Source: an aff. Roholtiella sp. LEGE 12411
Lineage (GTDB): Bacteria; Cyanobacteriota; Cyanobacteriia; Cyanobacteriales; Nostocaceae
Reading direction: 5' to 3'
DNA length: 33,564 bases
NCBI RefSeq assembly: GCF_015206995.1
Contig: NZ_JADEXR010000055.1
Location: 1-33,564 of the forward strand
Part shown: positions 1 to 7,220 of the stretch, one piece after another
Layout: each line of letters begins with the position of its first letter
Numbering within the stretch: position 1 is the first letter of the stretch
Translations under genes and position numbers: made by a program
Notes under the pieces: model-generated
Seen by the model: the letters and a program-made list of their open reading frames with translations, nothing else
What the model was told of the DNA's origin: nothing
Databases searched by the model: none

Positions 1-2
1 AA

Positions 3-155
<153 letters not shown>

Positions 156-314
156 ATAATGATGAGAGACAAACTATAAAGTGCCCATGATCCTTATTAA
201 GGACTAGGGTTGGCGACAATTTGCAGCATTAGGATTATGGAAAGCCTACGAGCAAGTACAGTATATCCTTGGCAGAAGCTAGAAAAATGCCCAAATTATC
301 CACTACTTAGTAAT

Positions 315-339
315 CCTCCGCCTTTTGGTGGGGGTTTTT
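315..339 (+). terminator. Rho-independent terminator downstream of psbD
   Basis: Stem CCTCCGCC (315-322) pairs with GGTGGGGG (327-334, two G-U pairs) around a TTTT loop and is followed by five T. It sits 160 nt after the psbD stop and faces the right way to end that transcript. Confidence 0.75.
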
Positions 340-396
340 CTATTTATAGTTAATATCTTTTAAATTTATGTGTTATGTTAGATAAAGTTACAAGCT

Positions 397-421
397 CAGA
401 GCAAAAACGCTCTGCCTTTTT
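397..421 (+). terminator. Second terminator-like hairpin before the folded RNA region
   Basis: A perfect 6-bp stem CAGAGC/GCTCTG with loop AAAAAC is followed by CCTTTTT. It may be a backup terminator for psbD or end a short transcript arising between 340 and 397. It lies just upstream of the folded RNA candidate at 441-670. Confidence 0.5.
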
Positions 422-440
422 GATACTAAGACCACTTAGG

Positions 441-670
441 CAACAAGGAGGTGATGCCCATGATAGAAAGTAGTAAATGCATGGGTCATCAGGTTGCAGT
501 TAGCCGGCTGTGTGCTGGGGCTGTTCTCTGAAAGTTAGCCTTAGTCATCTTGAGAGACTAAGTTAGCTCAAGTAGCTAGGCAAGCTCGGAGTTCCTTCCG
601 GCAGTCTGGTTGCAACCTGAAGACCCGCTAGACCGCTCTGACTTAGATCTACTGATCTAAATCAGAGCGG
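441..670 (+). ncRNA. Candidate structured RNA with multibranched fold
   Basis: This non-coding stretch is full of perfect complementary arms on the plus strand. Hairpin 1 pairs GATG-CCCATG (453-462) with CATGGG-T-CATC (480-490). A 9-bp long-range stem, CAGGTTGCA (490-498) with TGCAACCTG (611-619), closes a multiloop that holds CTTAGTC/GACTAAG (540-546/556-562), TAGCT/AGCTA (564-568/574-578) and CGGA/TCCG (587-590/597-600). A final hairpin at 633-670 has 16 pairs and one C-A mismatch with a TACT loop but no T-run after it. I cannot match it to 6S RNA, tmRNA, RNase P RNA, SRP RNA or a known riboswitch. A trans-acting RNA or a leader regulating a short ORF are both possible. The strand assumes the hairpin order and the ribosome-binding sequence at 445-455. 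Confidence 0.5.
460..531 (+). CDS. Possible 23-aa leader peptide or small protein
   Basis: ATG at 460 opens a 23-codon frame (MIESSKCMGHQVAVSRLCAG... ending GAVL) preceded, 4 nt away, by AAGGAGGTGAT (445-455), an 11-base match to the complement of the conserved 16S rRNA 3' end. The start codon lies inside the arm of hairpin 1 of the folded RNA, so translation and folding would exclude each other. I do not recognise the peptide. Real translation is uncertain; the same signal could be part of a non-coding RNA. Confidence 0.3.
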   Translation: MIESSKCMGHQVAVSRLCAGAVL

Positions 671-1058
671 ATAGTCATTTATGGGCACTTTCGATTTATC
701 AATGCTTGCTCCTGAAAAGTTAGACGCAAGTGACGTTAAAGTCTTATTAACAAAAAATATCTTCATAAATCCTTGGTAACTGAGTAGACGTGGTAAAACA
801 GCGTCCATCTCTGTTGGTAATAGATAAATTACCAGTGACTCCATCCTCGTATACTTTTTTTATGTAATGGATGAGGGAAGTTTCGCCAAATAAGGTGCAA
901 TAAGTAATGAAACTATAAGCGAATGTGCATCTAACTTGCACTCTTGAAACCTTGGGAAGTCAGCAGTCAGGAAAATCTTTCTTCTGGCTTATAACTTCTA
1001 ACTCTTAGGTGAATATGTAATTTGAATGCTGATTAACTGAGAATAGGAACTTTTTGAT
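671..1058. other. Gap between folded RNA and the dehydratase gene
   Basis: About 390 nt with no supported gene. Small frames occur on both strands, including a 32-codon plus-strand frame at 681-779 that begins MGTFDLSMLAPEKL, but none has a clear ribosome site or recognisable product. No terminator or tRNA seen. Confidence 0.5.
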
Positions 1059-1340
1059 ATGGCAAAACTACTTACTGAGGCTGAAATCCAGGAACAAGCA
1101 AGCTATCTGTCAGATTGGACAGTTGAAGAGTCTAAATTACAAGCCACTCGTACATTTAAGGATTTTATCCAAGCAATTGAGTTTGTAAATAAGTTAGTAA
1201 AACCTGCTGAGTCTGCGGGACATCATCCAGATATAGAAATTTCTTACAACAAAGTCAAAATTACACTAACAACACATGATGCAGGTGGGTTGACGCAGAA
1301 GGACTTTGATGTTGCGAGGGTAATTTCCCAAATCAACTAA
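1059..1340 (+). CDS. Pterin-4a-carbinolamine dehydratase
   Basis: The 93-aa product matches the PCD/DCoH family in length and in its signature: AGHHPDIEISYNKV followed by TLTTHDAGGLTQKD. The histidine pair, the third histidine and the final aspartate form the active site in this family, which dehydrates 4a-hydroxytetrahydropterins so that tetrahydropterin can be recycled; a role in folate or molybdopterin-related metabolism has been proposed in bacteria lacking phenylalanine hydroxylase. It is a soluble cytoplasmic protein. The start ATG at 1059 is preceded by GAGAATAGGAAC, a reasonable ribosome site. It stands alone, with a 376-nt gap before the porin. Family call secure; the physiological substrate in this organism is not shown by the sequence. 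Confidence 0.9.
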   Translation: MAKLLTEAEIQEQASYLSDWTVEESKLQATRTFKDFIQAIEFVNKLVKPAESAGHHPDIEISYNKVKITLTTHDAGGLTQKDFDVARVISQIN

Positions 1341-1716
1341 GTGATTTATCTGGACAAAATGCTTATTCTATAAAGCTTTTAGCCATTTAGCAAAGTAGAG
1401 ATTAGTGAATCCCCAATACCTTACTGCCTGCTTAGATATATACATAACCTATGTGTGACAGTTATTAAGGCGATCGCTCCTATCTTGCCATCTGAATCAG
1501 GTGTTTTATAATGTTATGATATGAGGATATGTTTTTGCCTAGGTTGATTGCATAAATTTTTAACGATTAAGTTAATCAGTTATTAGCTTTGCAAAAACTA
1601 AAATTGTAGTAGTGGCAACTATGTCTCATCCATAAGTTTAGATGAGATGTCGCATTTTTGAGAGTTAGGTGCAACAAACGCAATTATCTATACAAGGTGT
1701 GAGGAGAAAAGGAAAG
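1341..1716. promoter_or_regulatory. Intergenic region upstream of the porin gene
   Basis: A 376-nt AT-rich gap with one HIP1 octamer (GCGATCGC near 1472). A GTG at 1669 is in frame with the porin, but the ATG at 1717 has a strong GAGGAGAAAAGGAAAG ribosome site directly before it, so 1669-1716 is leader. The porin promoter must lie here; I could not fix its -10 box with confidence. Confidence 0.4.
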
Positions 1717-3450
1717 ATGTCTAATCTCTTGTGGAAATCATTAGTGGTTAGTCCAGCAGTTTTGGGAGCAACATTGTTAGTTTCAACAACAGCAATTGCG
1801 GCTCCAAGTACCACTGAAGTATTACCAGCTGAACAACCGAGTGTAACTACGGTTACCCAACAACCAGAGTTGTTAGCTCAAACAGCTAATGATGCTAACG
1901 TTTTAGATCAAGTTAACCGCTACAGCAACGAAGGTAGCGGCAAGAATAACAGCCAGGCTCAGGTAACATCGGTTTCCCAGTTTTCTGATGTACAACCCAC
2001 CGACTGGGCATTCCAAGCATTGCAGTCCTTAGTCGAGCGCTATGGTTGTATTGCAGGCTATCCCAATGGCACATATCGCGGTAATCGTGCTCTAACTCGT
2101 TATGAATTTGCCGCTGGTTTAAACGCCTGTTTGGATCGGGTTAACGAATTAATTGCCACAGCAACGGCTGACTTGGTGACTAAACAAGATTTAGCTACCT
2201 TACAGCGGTTGCAAGAAGAATTCTCCGCAGAACTGGCAACCTTACGCGGTCGGGTAGATTCCTTAGAAGCGCGTACCGCTGAATTGGAAGCAAATCAGTT
2301 CTCCACTACCACCAAACTGGTTGGGGAAGCTATTTTTGCTGTTAGTGATGCCTTTGGCGATGGAACAGGCGACGCCAACAACACTGTGTTCCAAGACAGA
2401 GTACGTTTAGGCTTGCAAACCAGTTTCACTGGTAGAGACGTTTTGACCACCCGTCTTGCGGCTGGTAATGCACAAGCCTTTGCAATACAAGGTAATACTG
2501 GCACTATTGCTGGTGCTGAGGGTACTCAAACGTTTCAAATCGGTAGTACTGGTGATAACAGCGTTGAAATAGACAAACTGACCTATGAAGTTCCTATAGG
2601 GCCAGCTCAAGTTTACCTCGCAGCTGCTGGTGGACGACACAGTCATTATGCTGCTGTTAACAACCCTTACTTTTTCGACAAAACAGACGGCGGTAACGGC
2701 GCTTTGTCTGCTTTCTCTTCTGAAAGTCCCATCTATCGTATTGGTGGTGGTGCGGGTATAGCACTTAACCTACCTTTGGGTCGCGGTGGCGGTATCTTAG
2801 GAAACAGTTCAGTCACTGTAGGTTACTTGGGATCGGAAGCAAATAGTCCTGCTGCAAGTCAAGGTGTATTCAACGGTGACTATGCAGCCCTAGGTCAGTT
2901 GAACTTTAGTCTTGGCGATCGCATAGCCTTAGCAGCCACCTACGTCCACGGGTATAATGGCGCGGGTAGTGCTCTATTCGATTCGGGTCTGAGTCTGAAT
3001 AATGCTGCGGGTACTCCCATTGGTGTAGTAGGTACTCAACAAGCCAATACTCTGGCTAATGCATCTTCAAGTAATTCCTACGGTGTATCGGCGGCATTTA
3101 GACCAAGCGACAAGCTTTCTGTCAGCGGCTTCGTAGCCTACACTGATGTTGTAGGTTCTGGTGTTGGTGATGATTTTGAATCTTGGACTTATGGAGCTGG
3201 GGTTGCCTTATCTGATTTTGGTAAGAGAGGTAACGTGTTAGGTGTTTTCGCTGGCGCACAACCCTATGCCCTTAACCGACCAGGTTTTGGTGGTGGCGAT
3301 GTACCATATCAAATTGAAGGCTTCTACAAGTATCGCGTGTCGGATAACGTCTCAATCACTCCTGGCGTTATTTATCTGACTTCTCCTGGTCAGAACAGCG
3401 ATAATGATGACGCCATTATCGGTACACTCAGAACAACTTTTACCTTCTAG
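1717..3450 (+). CDS. Outer-membrane porin, SLH plus OprB-type barrel
   Basis: From the ATG at 1717 the protein has 577 aa. Residues 1-28 form a signal peptide (hydrophobic core, likely cleavage after TAIA). An SLH domain follows at about 86-146 (FSDVQPTDWAFQAL, then IAGYPNGTYRG and LTRYEFAAGL), then a short coiled coil at about 155-194, then a beta-barrel rich in Gly, Ser and aromatic residues ending in TTFTF, as expected of a terminal outer-membrane strand. This is the cyanobacterial iron-uptake/carbohydrate-type porin architecture (SomA-like): the SLH domain sits in the periplasm and binds pyruvylated cell-wall polymer while the barrel lets small solutes through. Substrate cannot be read from sequence. 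An alternative GTG start at 1669 is less likely because the good ribosome site and the signal peptide fit 1717. A terminator follows at once. Confidence 0.93.
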   Translation: MSNLLWKSLVVSPAVLGATLLVSTTAIAAPSTTEVLPAEQPSVTTVTQQPELLAQTANDANVLDQVNRYSNEGSGKNNSQAQVTSVSQFSDVQPTDWAFQALQSLVERYGCIAGYPNGTYRGNRALTRYEFAAGLNACLDRVNELIATATADLVTKQDLATLQRLQEEFSAELATLRGRVDSLEARTAELEANQFSTTTKLVGEAIFAVSDAFGDGTGDANNTVFQDRVRLGLQTSFTGRDVLTTRLAAGNAQAFAIQGNTGTIAGAEGTQTFQIGSTGDNSVEIDKLTYEVPIGPAQVYLAAAGGRHSHYAAVNNPYFFDKTDGGNGALSAFSSESPIYRIGGGAGIALNLPLGRGGGILGNSSVTVGYLGSEANSPAASQGVFNGDYAALGQLNFSLGDRIALAATYVHGYNGAGSALFDSGLSLNNAAGTPIGVVGTQQANTLANASSSNSYGVSAAFRPSDKLSVSGFVAYTDVVGSGVGDDFESWTYGAGVALSDFGKRGNVLGVFAGAQPYALNRPGFGGGDVPYQIEGFYKYRVSDNVSITPGVIYLTSPGQNSDNDDAIIGTLRTTFTF

Positions 3451-3487
3451 AGTGTTGAAAATTTGCCTGTAATTTGAAATATTGCTC

Positions 3488-3511
3488 CCCGCCATAAGGC
3501 GGGTTTTTTTT
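3488..3511 (+). terminator. Rho-independent terminator of the porin gene
   Basis: Perfect stem CCCGCC/GGCGGG around an ATAA loop, followed by eight T, 38 nt after the porin stop codon. Confidence 0.9.
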
Positions 3512-3643
3512 CGGGAATAGCAACGAAAAAACCCCAGTGAGTAACCGGAGTATACTAGAAGAGGATGAATTATGAAGTCAAAAATTGTAATTTATTGATC
3601 CTTTCAGTGTTCATCCTTTAACCTTTAAACTTCAGTCCTACCT

Positions 3644-4081
3644 GTGGAACTATCGTGTAAATCTGAATACGCAATTCTTGCGTTGTTAGAGATGTCCGCT
3701 CATTACGAAAGCGGGGAACCAATGCAAATTCGACAAATCGCAGCACAACAAAACATACCTGATCGTTATCTCGAACAACTACTAGCAACTTTGAGGCGTG
3801 GGGGTATAGTTAAAAGTCAACGCGGGGCTAAGGGTGGTTATTTTTTGATGCGAGAACCTCGGAAAATAACACTCTTCGAGATTTTAGGATGTTTGGAAGG
3901 TTTAGATGTGCAAACGTGTGAAGGAGATATCAATACCAAAACTGTAGACAGTTCTGTTATAGAAGAAATATGGCAAGAAGCATCTCAGGCTGCTAACACA
4001 GTGTTGCAAAACTATACACTTCACGATCTTTGGGAAAAACGAGAATCACATCGGCAAGTGGATATCATGTACTACATTTAG
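3644..4081 (+). CDS. Rrf2-family transcriptional regulator
   Basis: The 145-aa product begins MELSCKSEYAILALLEMSAH and continues with the winged-helix pattern IRQIAAQQNIPDRYLEQLL, then GGIVKSQRGAKGGYFL, diagnostic of Rrf2 proteins. Iron-sulfur members such as IscR use three cysteines spaced C-x5-C-x7-C (or similar) after the wing; here the only cysteines outside the N-terminus are in ILGCLEG and VQTCEGD, so the classic three-cysteine cluster is absent and a cluster, if any, would need another ligand set. The start is GTG at 3644, which keeps the conserved Rrf2 N-terminus; no ATG fits. It is monocistronic, between the porin terminator and a long hairpin. Regulatory target unknown; close cyanobacterial homologues exist, but their targets cannot be transferred from sequence alone. 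Confidence 0.9.
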   Translation: MELSCKSEYAILALLEMSAHYESGEPMQIRQIAAQQNIPDRYLEQLLATLRRGGIVKSQRGAKGGYFLMREPRKITLFEILGCLEGLDVQTCEGDINTKTVDSSVIEEIWQEASQAANTVLQNYTLHDLWEKRESHRQVDIMYYI

Positions 4082-4083
4082 CC

Positions 4084-4120
4084 ATTAGCATTAGTCATTT
4101 GTTATTTAACTAATGCTAAT
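4084..4120 (+). terminator. Hairpin after the Rrf2 gene
   Basis: ATTAGCATTAGT (4084-4095) and ACTAATGCTAAT (4109-4120) are perfect 12-bp complements, starting 3 nt after the stop codon. There is no clear T-run, so it may work as an RNA-stabilising hairpin or belong to the TTAGTCA-type heptamer repeats also seen near 14020. Confidence 0.55.
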
Positions 4121-4612
4121 GACTATTAGACTCGTCCGGAATATGATTTAGGTACAAAAAATGGTAGAAAGTAAAATTGACTCTCTACCAACATCTAATT
4201 AAATGATTAGTATCTTTGATTATATACAAAAGTATCCACGAAAAGCAAAGCAACTTTTGGGCATTAGTTATGACCAATTTACTGACCTTGTAAACTATAC
4301 TAAAAAAAGTCATAAAGATATAATTGATATTAAAGTAGGTTATCCTGGTCCAACGGCAGACATAAAATTATTCCGAGAGCAACAAACAAAATTTGATGAA
4401 ACACAAGAATTTGAGGGAGATAAAGCGTATCAAGGTGGGAATAATATTACTACCCCTCATAAGAAGAAAAGAAAACAACAATTAAATGAACAACAAAAAT
4501 CAGAAAATAAAAATCTATCAAGTAAGCGTATATTTGTTGAGCATTTAATACGTGTTGTAAAAATTTTCCAAGTTGCATCACAAAGATTTAGATTAAATAC
4601 TGATGTCTATAA

Positions 4613-5549
4613 CCCACATTCCGCACCCTTAACTGTCACAATCGGTTATTACGGAAGTTAATTCATAGAAAAGGAGTAAAAAATTACATTTGTCTCAAAA
4701 AAAACAGATTTGGGATAGGAAATTTTATTAGATATATTCTCAATAAGCAGCAATAAAGATAAGAGTGGTTTGGTGGAAAATTTTAATAAGACAATTTTAT
4801 TCTTACAAACTCAATACATCCTTGTAACTTATGCCTGTCTGAAAATAAAGTTAAAAACGCCATGACTTGTTCAGAACATTAATTTTATTAATGAGCTAAA
4901 TGGTCTAATTAAAATATTAATAATATTGCTCAATCAACTTATACATCTATAATAATTACGACAAGCTTCTGGGAGGAATAGGAGAATGTACTTCATTTCA
5001 GATGTCAAATTACAAAATTCTGTTTTTTGTTGAAAAGTAGCAAGATGAACTGATTGAAAACATTGAAATATCCACCGCATGGTTGGATTATTTATGGCTT
5101 TTCCTAATTGATTTTTTACAGTATAGTTTAAGGATTTTAAAGCTGCTCTAATTTCTCTTTCTTTGATAATTTCTTTAAGTCAGATTTTTTTCTATCCTGA
5201 CTTTGTACAACTAACCATCTTTGTTTTATATCTCCATAAGTTATTTTCTTCTGAACGTATGAATATCCTGGTTTTTCACTTTTCACAAATTCCGATTCGG
5301 CTAAACTTATTACTAAGCTTTTTGCTGATTTTATCGTCAATAATGATTTTGAACCAATTTTGCCATCAAAATAACCTAAGAACTCAAATTTTGTACTTAG
5401 TTGTAAATATTCAACCGTATCTCTAAGTTAATCATAATAATTCCTATCTAGCTCTAATAAATTCTAGTCAACTCTCCCAATCATTAGTTCTTATGTACTA
5501 AATATCTCCGTTTCTTTGGGGTGTGACAGTTAAGGGTGCGGAATGTGGG
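4613..5549 (-). mobile_element. Decayed IS1634-like insertion sequence with terminal repeats and target duplication
   Basis: The ends are 28-bp inverted repeats (4613-4640 and 5522-5549; core CCACATTCCGCACCC, then TTAACTGTCA). The element is flanked by a direct repeat CTATAA (4607-4612 and 5550-5555), a 6-bp target duplication. The interior holds only the C-terminal part of an IS4/IS1634-type transposase on the minus strand, so at 937 bp it is much shorter than an intact member of that family (roughly 1.5-2 kb). Because the two ends and the duplication are intact, the size loss came from an internal deletion after or during insertion. It may still be mobilised in trans by a full copy elsewhere. 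Confidence 0.85.
4939..5430 (-). pseudogene. IS1634-like transposase, C-terminal remnant with frameshift
   Basis: Reading the minus strand from about 5430, a frame passes through YSYVQKKITYGDIKQRWLVV, then QSQDRKKSDLKKLSKK, the typical IS1634/IS4-family C-terminal region, to a stop at 5137. In a neighbouring frame, starting a few bases earlier, the match goes on: LNYTVKNQLGKAINNP, TMRWIFQCFQ, MKYILLFLPEACRNYY, to a stop near 4939. The shift lies in an A/G-rich run near 5150-5165. The N-terminal domain and the first catalytic residues are missing. It is a dead gene carried inside the element bounded by 4613 and 5549. Confidence 0.8.
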
Positions 5550-5622
5550 CTATAATGAGATAGTTTTGTTAATTTGTGGTCTGGTAAGACTGCGAATTGG
5601 AACTTTTGTCTTACCTAAATAA

Positions 5623-6052
5623 CTTAGTATTAATTAAAAATTGTGTTTGCGTCGGGCAACCTCTATGTATTTTTCCGCTCTAAACTATCAGTAACTATAT
5701 CAAACACTGATTTCTTCGTTGAAACAGAATCTGCAAGGACTGGTCTCAAAGCCTTGTAAATATTGGCTTGCGAGTTTTCTGATAGGTCTAATGTCGTTAG
5801 GGTATATACTCAAACCATAAGGTGATGTCTAGCAACAAGCTGCTACGCGTATACGCTTGGATCACCCAATTAAAAAGAAACTTGTTTTCTAAAGTAAAAT
5901 TTTTGATTAGCCTAATATATTACTATATTTTAGTGAAGATATACCCATAACAGTTTTGGGAATAAATCAAAAGTTTTGGTGTGCGATAGCGCAAGCGCTG
6001 ACTTGTCAGTTCGCAACTAATCAGGTTTATAGAAAGTGCGATTAATTATTGC
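5623..6052. other. Intergenic region between IS remnants and peptidase gene
   Basis: About 430 nt. It holds a 10-bp palindrome GCGTATACGC near 5846 and a GC-richer patch GCGATAGCGCAAGCGC near 5985, like the small dispersed repeats of Nostocales. No gene, tRNA or clear terminator was recognised. Confidence 0.4.
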
Positions 6053-6901
6053 TCACAATCGCCGAATACTAAGTTCCAATCCTTCACATATACCTGTAAG
6101 AAAATCTAAATCTAAAGTAGCAATTGTATCACTGGGTTTGTGATAGTTTGGATTCCGCAAAAAGGCTGTATCTGTCACCATAATTGCCGGATAACCTGCA
6201 TCCCAAAACGGTGCGTGGTCGCTTAGTCTTGTTTGACGAACTATTAAACCTCTATTTGATACTGGTAGCCACTGACTAGGTATGCCAACTTTGCGAATGC
6301 TACGGCTAATCCCAATTAAGTCACGAATCGTCCGCAAATTGCCAATTAAACTAATAAAATCGCCCCGAGTTGGGTAAAAGCGTTCTAGAGGGGGCGGATA
6401 GCTTTGAGAACCAGGGTTAGAATCACGATAGCCCAGCATTTCTAGAGATATCATTAAGCGTAGCGGTTGTTGTTGTTGGCGCAACAAGGCTACATAGTCA
6501 GTGCTACCCAGCAAACCGTATTCTTCCATATCGAAAGCAACCAATCTTAAGGGATATTTTGCTGGCTCTGAGGCAAACTTACTTGCCAATTCCAGCAATA
6601 CTGCTACACCTGTGGCATTATCATCAGCTCCTGGTGTTCCGGGTACAGCATCATAGTGAGCACCAATTAAAATTGGTGGCAAGTCTTGCTTTTGCTGTTC
6701 AGCCTGGGAAGGCAAATTTAAGATGAGATTTTTACAGGTTTTGCTCCCTACGAGAAAGGTGTGGATTTCCACACTTCCCCATCGTGCAAATTGTTGACGG
6801 ATGTATTCTTGGACAAAAAAATGTCCAGCTGTCGCCATGTAGGGATCGCGTTCTCGCGCAATCTCAATCAGATGAGTTTGTAATCGCTCTTTTAAATTCA
6901 A
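6053..6901 (-). CDS. M28-family zinc metallopeptidase (aminopeptidase-like)
   Basis: The 282-aa product shows the five metal positions of peptidase family M28: His82 in GAHYDAVPG, Asp93 in GADDNATGVAVLLE, the catalytic/metal pair in AFDMEEYGLLGS (about 126-127), Asp in MVTDTAF, and His in NYHKPSDT. These bind two zinc ions and remove N-terminal residues from peptides, or in related enzymes act on other amides. There is no signal peptide, so a cytoplasmic enzyme is likely. The ATG at 6901 gives the full domain. It is divergent from dnaK with a 319-nt gap between. Substrate cannot be inferred; glutaminyl-peptide cyclases share the fold, but the general M28 peptidase label is safest. Confidence 0.9.
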   Translation of the reverse strand: MNLKERLQTHLIEIARERDPYMATAGHFFVQEYIRQQFARWGSVEIHTFLVGSKTCKNLILNLPSQAEQQKQDLPPILIGAHYDAVPGTPGADDNATGVAVLLELASKFASEPAKYPLRLVAFDMEEYGLLGSTDYVALLRQQQQPLRLMISLEMLGYRDSNPGSQSYPPPLERFYPTRGDFISLIGNLRTIRDLIGISRSIRKVGIPSQWLPVSNRGLIVRQTRLSDHAPFWDAGYPAIMVTDTAFLRNPNYHKPSDTIATLDLDFLTGICEGLELSIRRL

Positions 6902-7220
6902 ATGTTTAAAATAGTCCCAATATAATCTTTTTCAGACAGGAGGGAAAACAGGGCATAGTGTTATTAGGGTTTATTTCCCAACTGTTTAGATATAGTGAAT
7001 TAAATTCATTGGACTACCAGAGTTAATGCTGCTAAAGCACACCAACCATCGTCAATGTTATCTTAGTCTTGCAACTAGCCCCTCAAACTTAAATTTTTTT
7101 ATTCTGACCTTAATGATGATTATTATACCATTGAGGTGTTTTCATCCTGTAGCGCAAAGCTAGAGATAGTCCCGCCTAATCATAATAAATTTGTAAGACA
7201 CGCTAGGAGAAGAGTAACGC
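6902..7220. promoter_or_regulatory. Divergent promoter region between M28 peptidase and dnaK
   Basis: A 319-nt AT-rich gap that must hold both promoters. AGGAGAAGAG just before 7221 is the dnaK ribosome site. I looked for the CIRCE heat-shock operator (TTAGCACTC-N9-GAGTGCTAA) and did not find it. Confidence 0.45.

Larger units (their letters stand above)
4203..5622 (+). pseudogene. IS5-type (DDE_Tnp_4) transposase, deleted internally and split by another IS
   Basis: The first part (4203-4612) starts with the helix-turn-helix end MISIFDYIQKYPRKAKQLLG and then, near residue 40, jumps to the back half of the catalytic domain: KVGYPGPTADIKLF, EGDKAYQGG (second acidic residue) and IFVEHLIRVVKIF (final Glu). 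The middle, including the first catalytic Asp, is missing. At 4613 the gene is broken by the element at 4613-5549. If that element and one copy of its 6-bp duplication are removed, the frame rejoins at 5556 and reads VYNEIVLLICGLVRLRIG to a stop at 5622, the usual C-terminus of these transposases. As it stands, a 152-aa chimeric frame runs to 4661. A left end may lie near 4132; no right terminal repeat was found. Not active. Confidence 0.88.

Noticed and set aside
681-779. 32-codon plus-strand frame beginning MGTFDLSML after the folded RNA
   Set aside because: Plausible-looking peptide but no ribosome site and no homology I can recall; left only as a remark in the gap entry.
662-941. Two overlapping minus-strand small reading frames
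   Set aside because: No ribosome site, no recognisable domain, and they overlap each other in the space next to the folded RNA.
5163-5426. 87-aa plus-strand frame
   Set aside because: Antisense to the IS1634-like transposase remnant, whose minus-strand translation matches the family.
6902-7220. CIRCE heat-shock operator before dnaK
   Set aside because: Looked for the TTAGCACTC inverted repeat; not present here nor before clpC.
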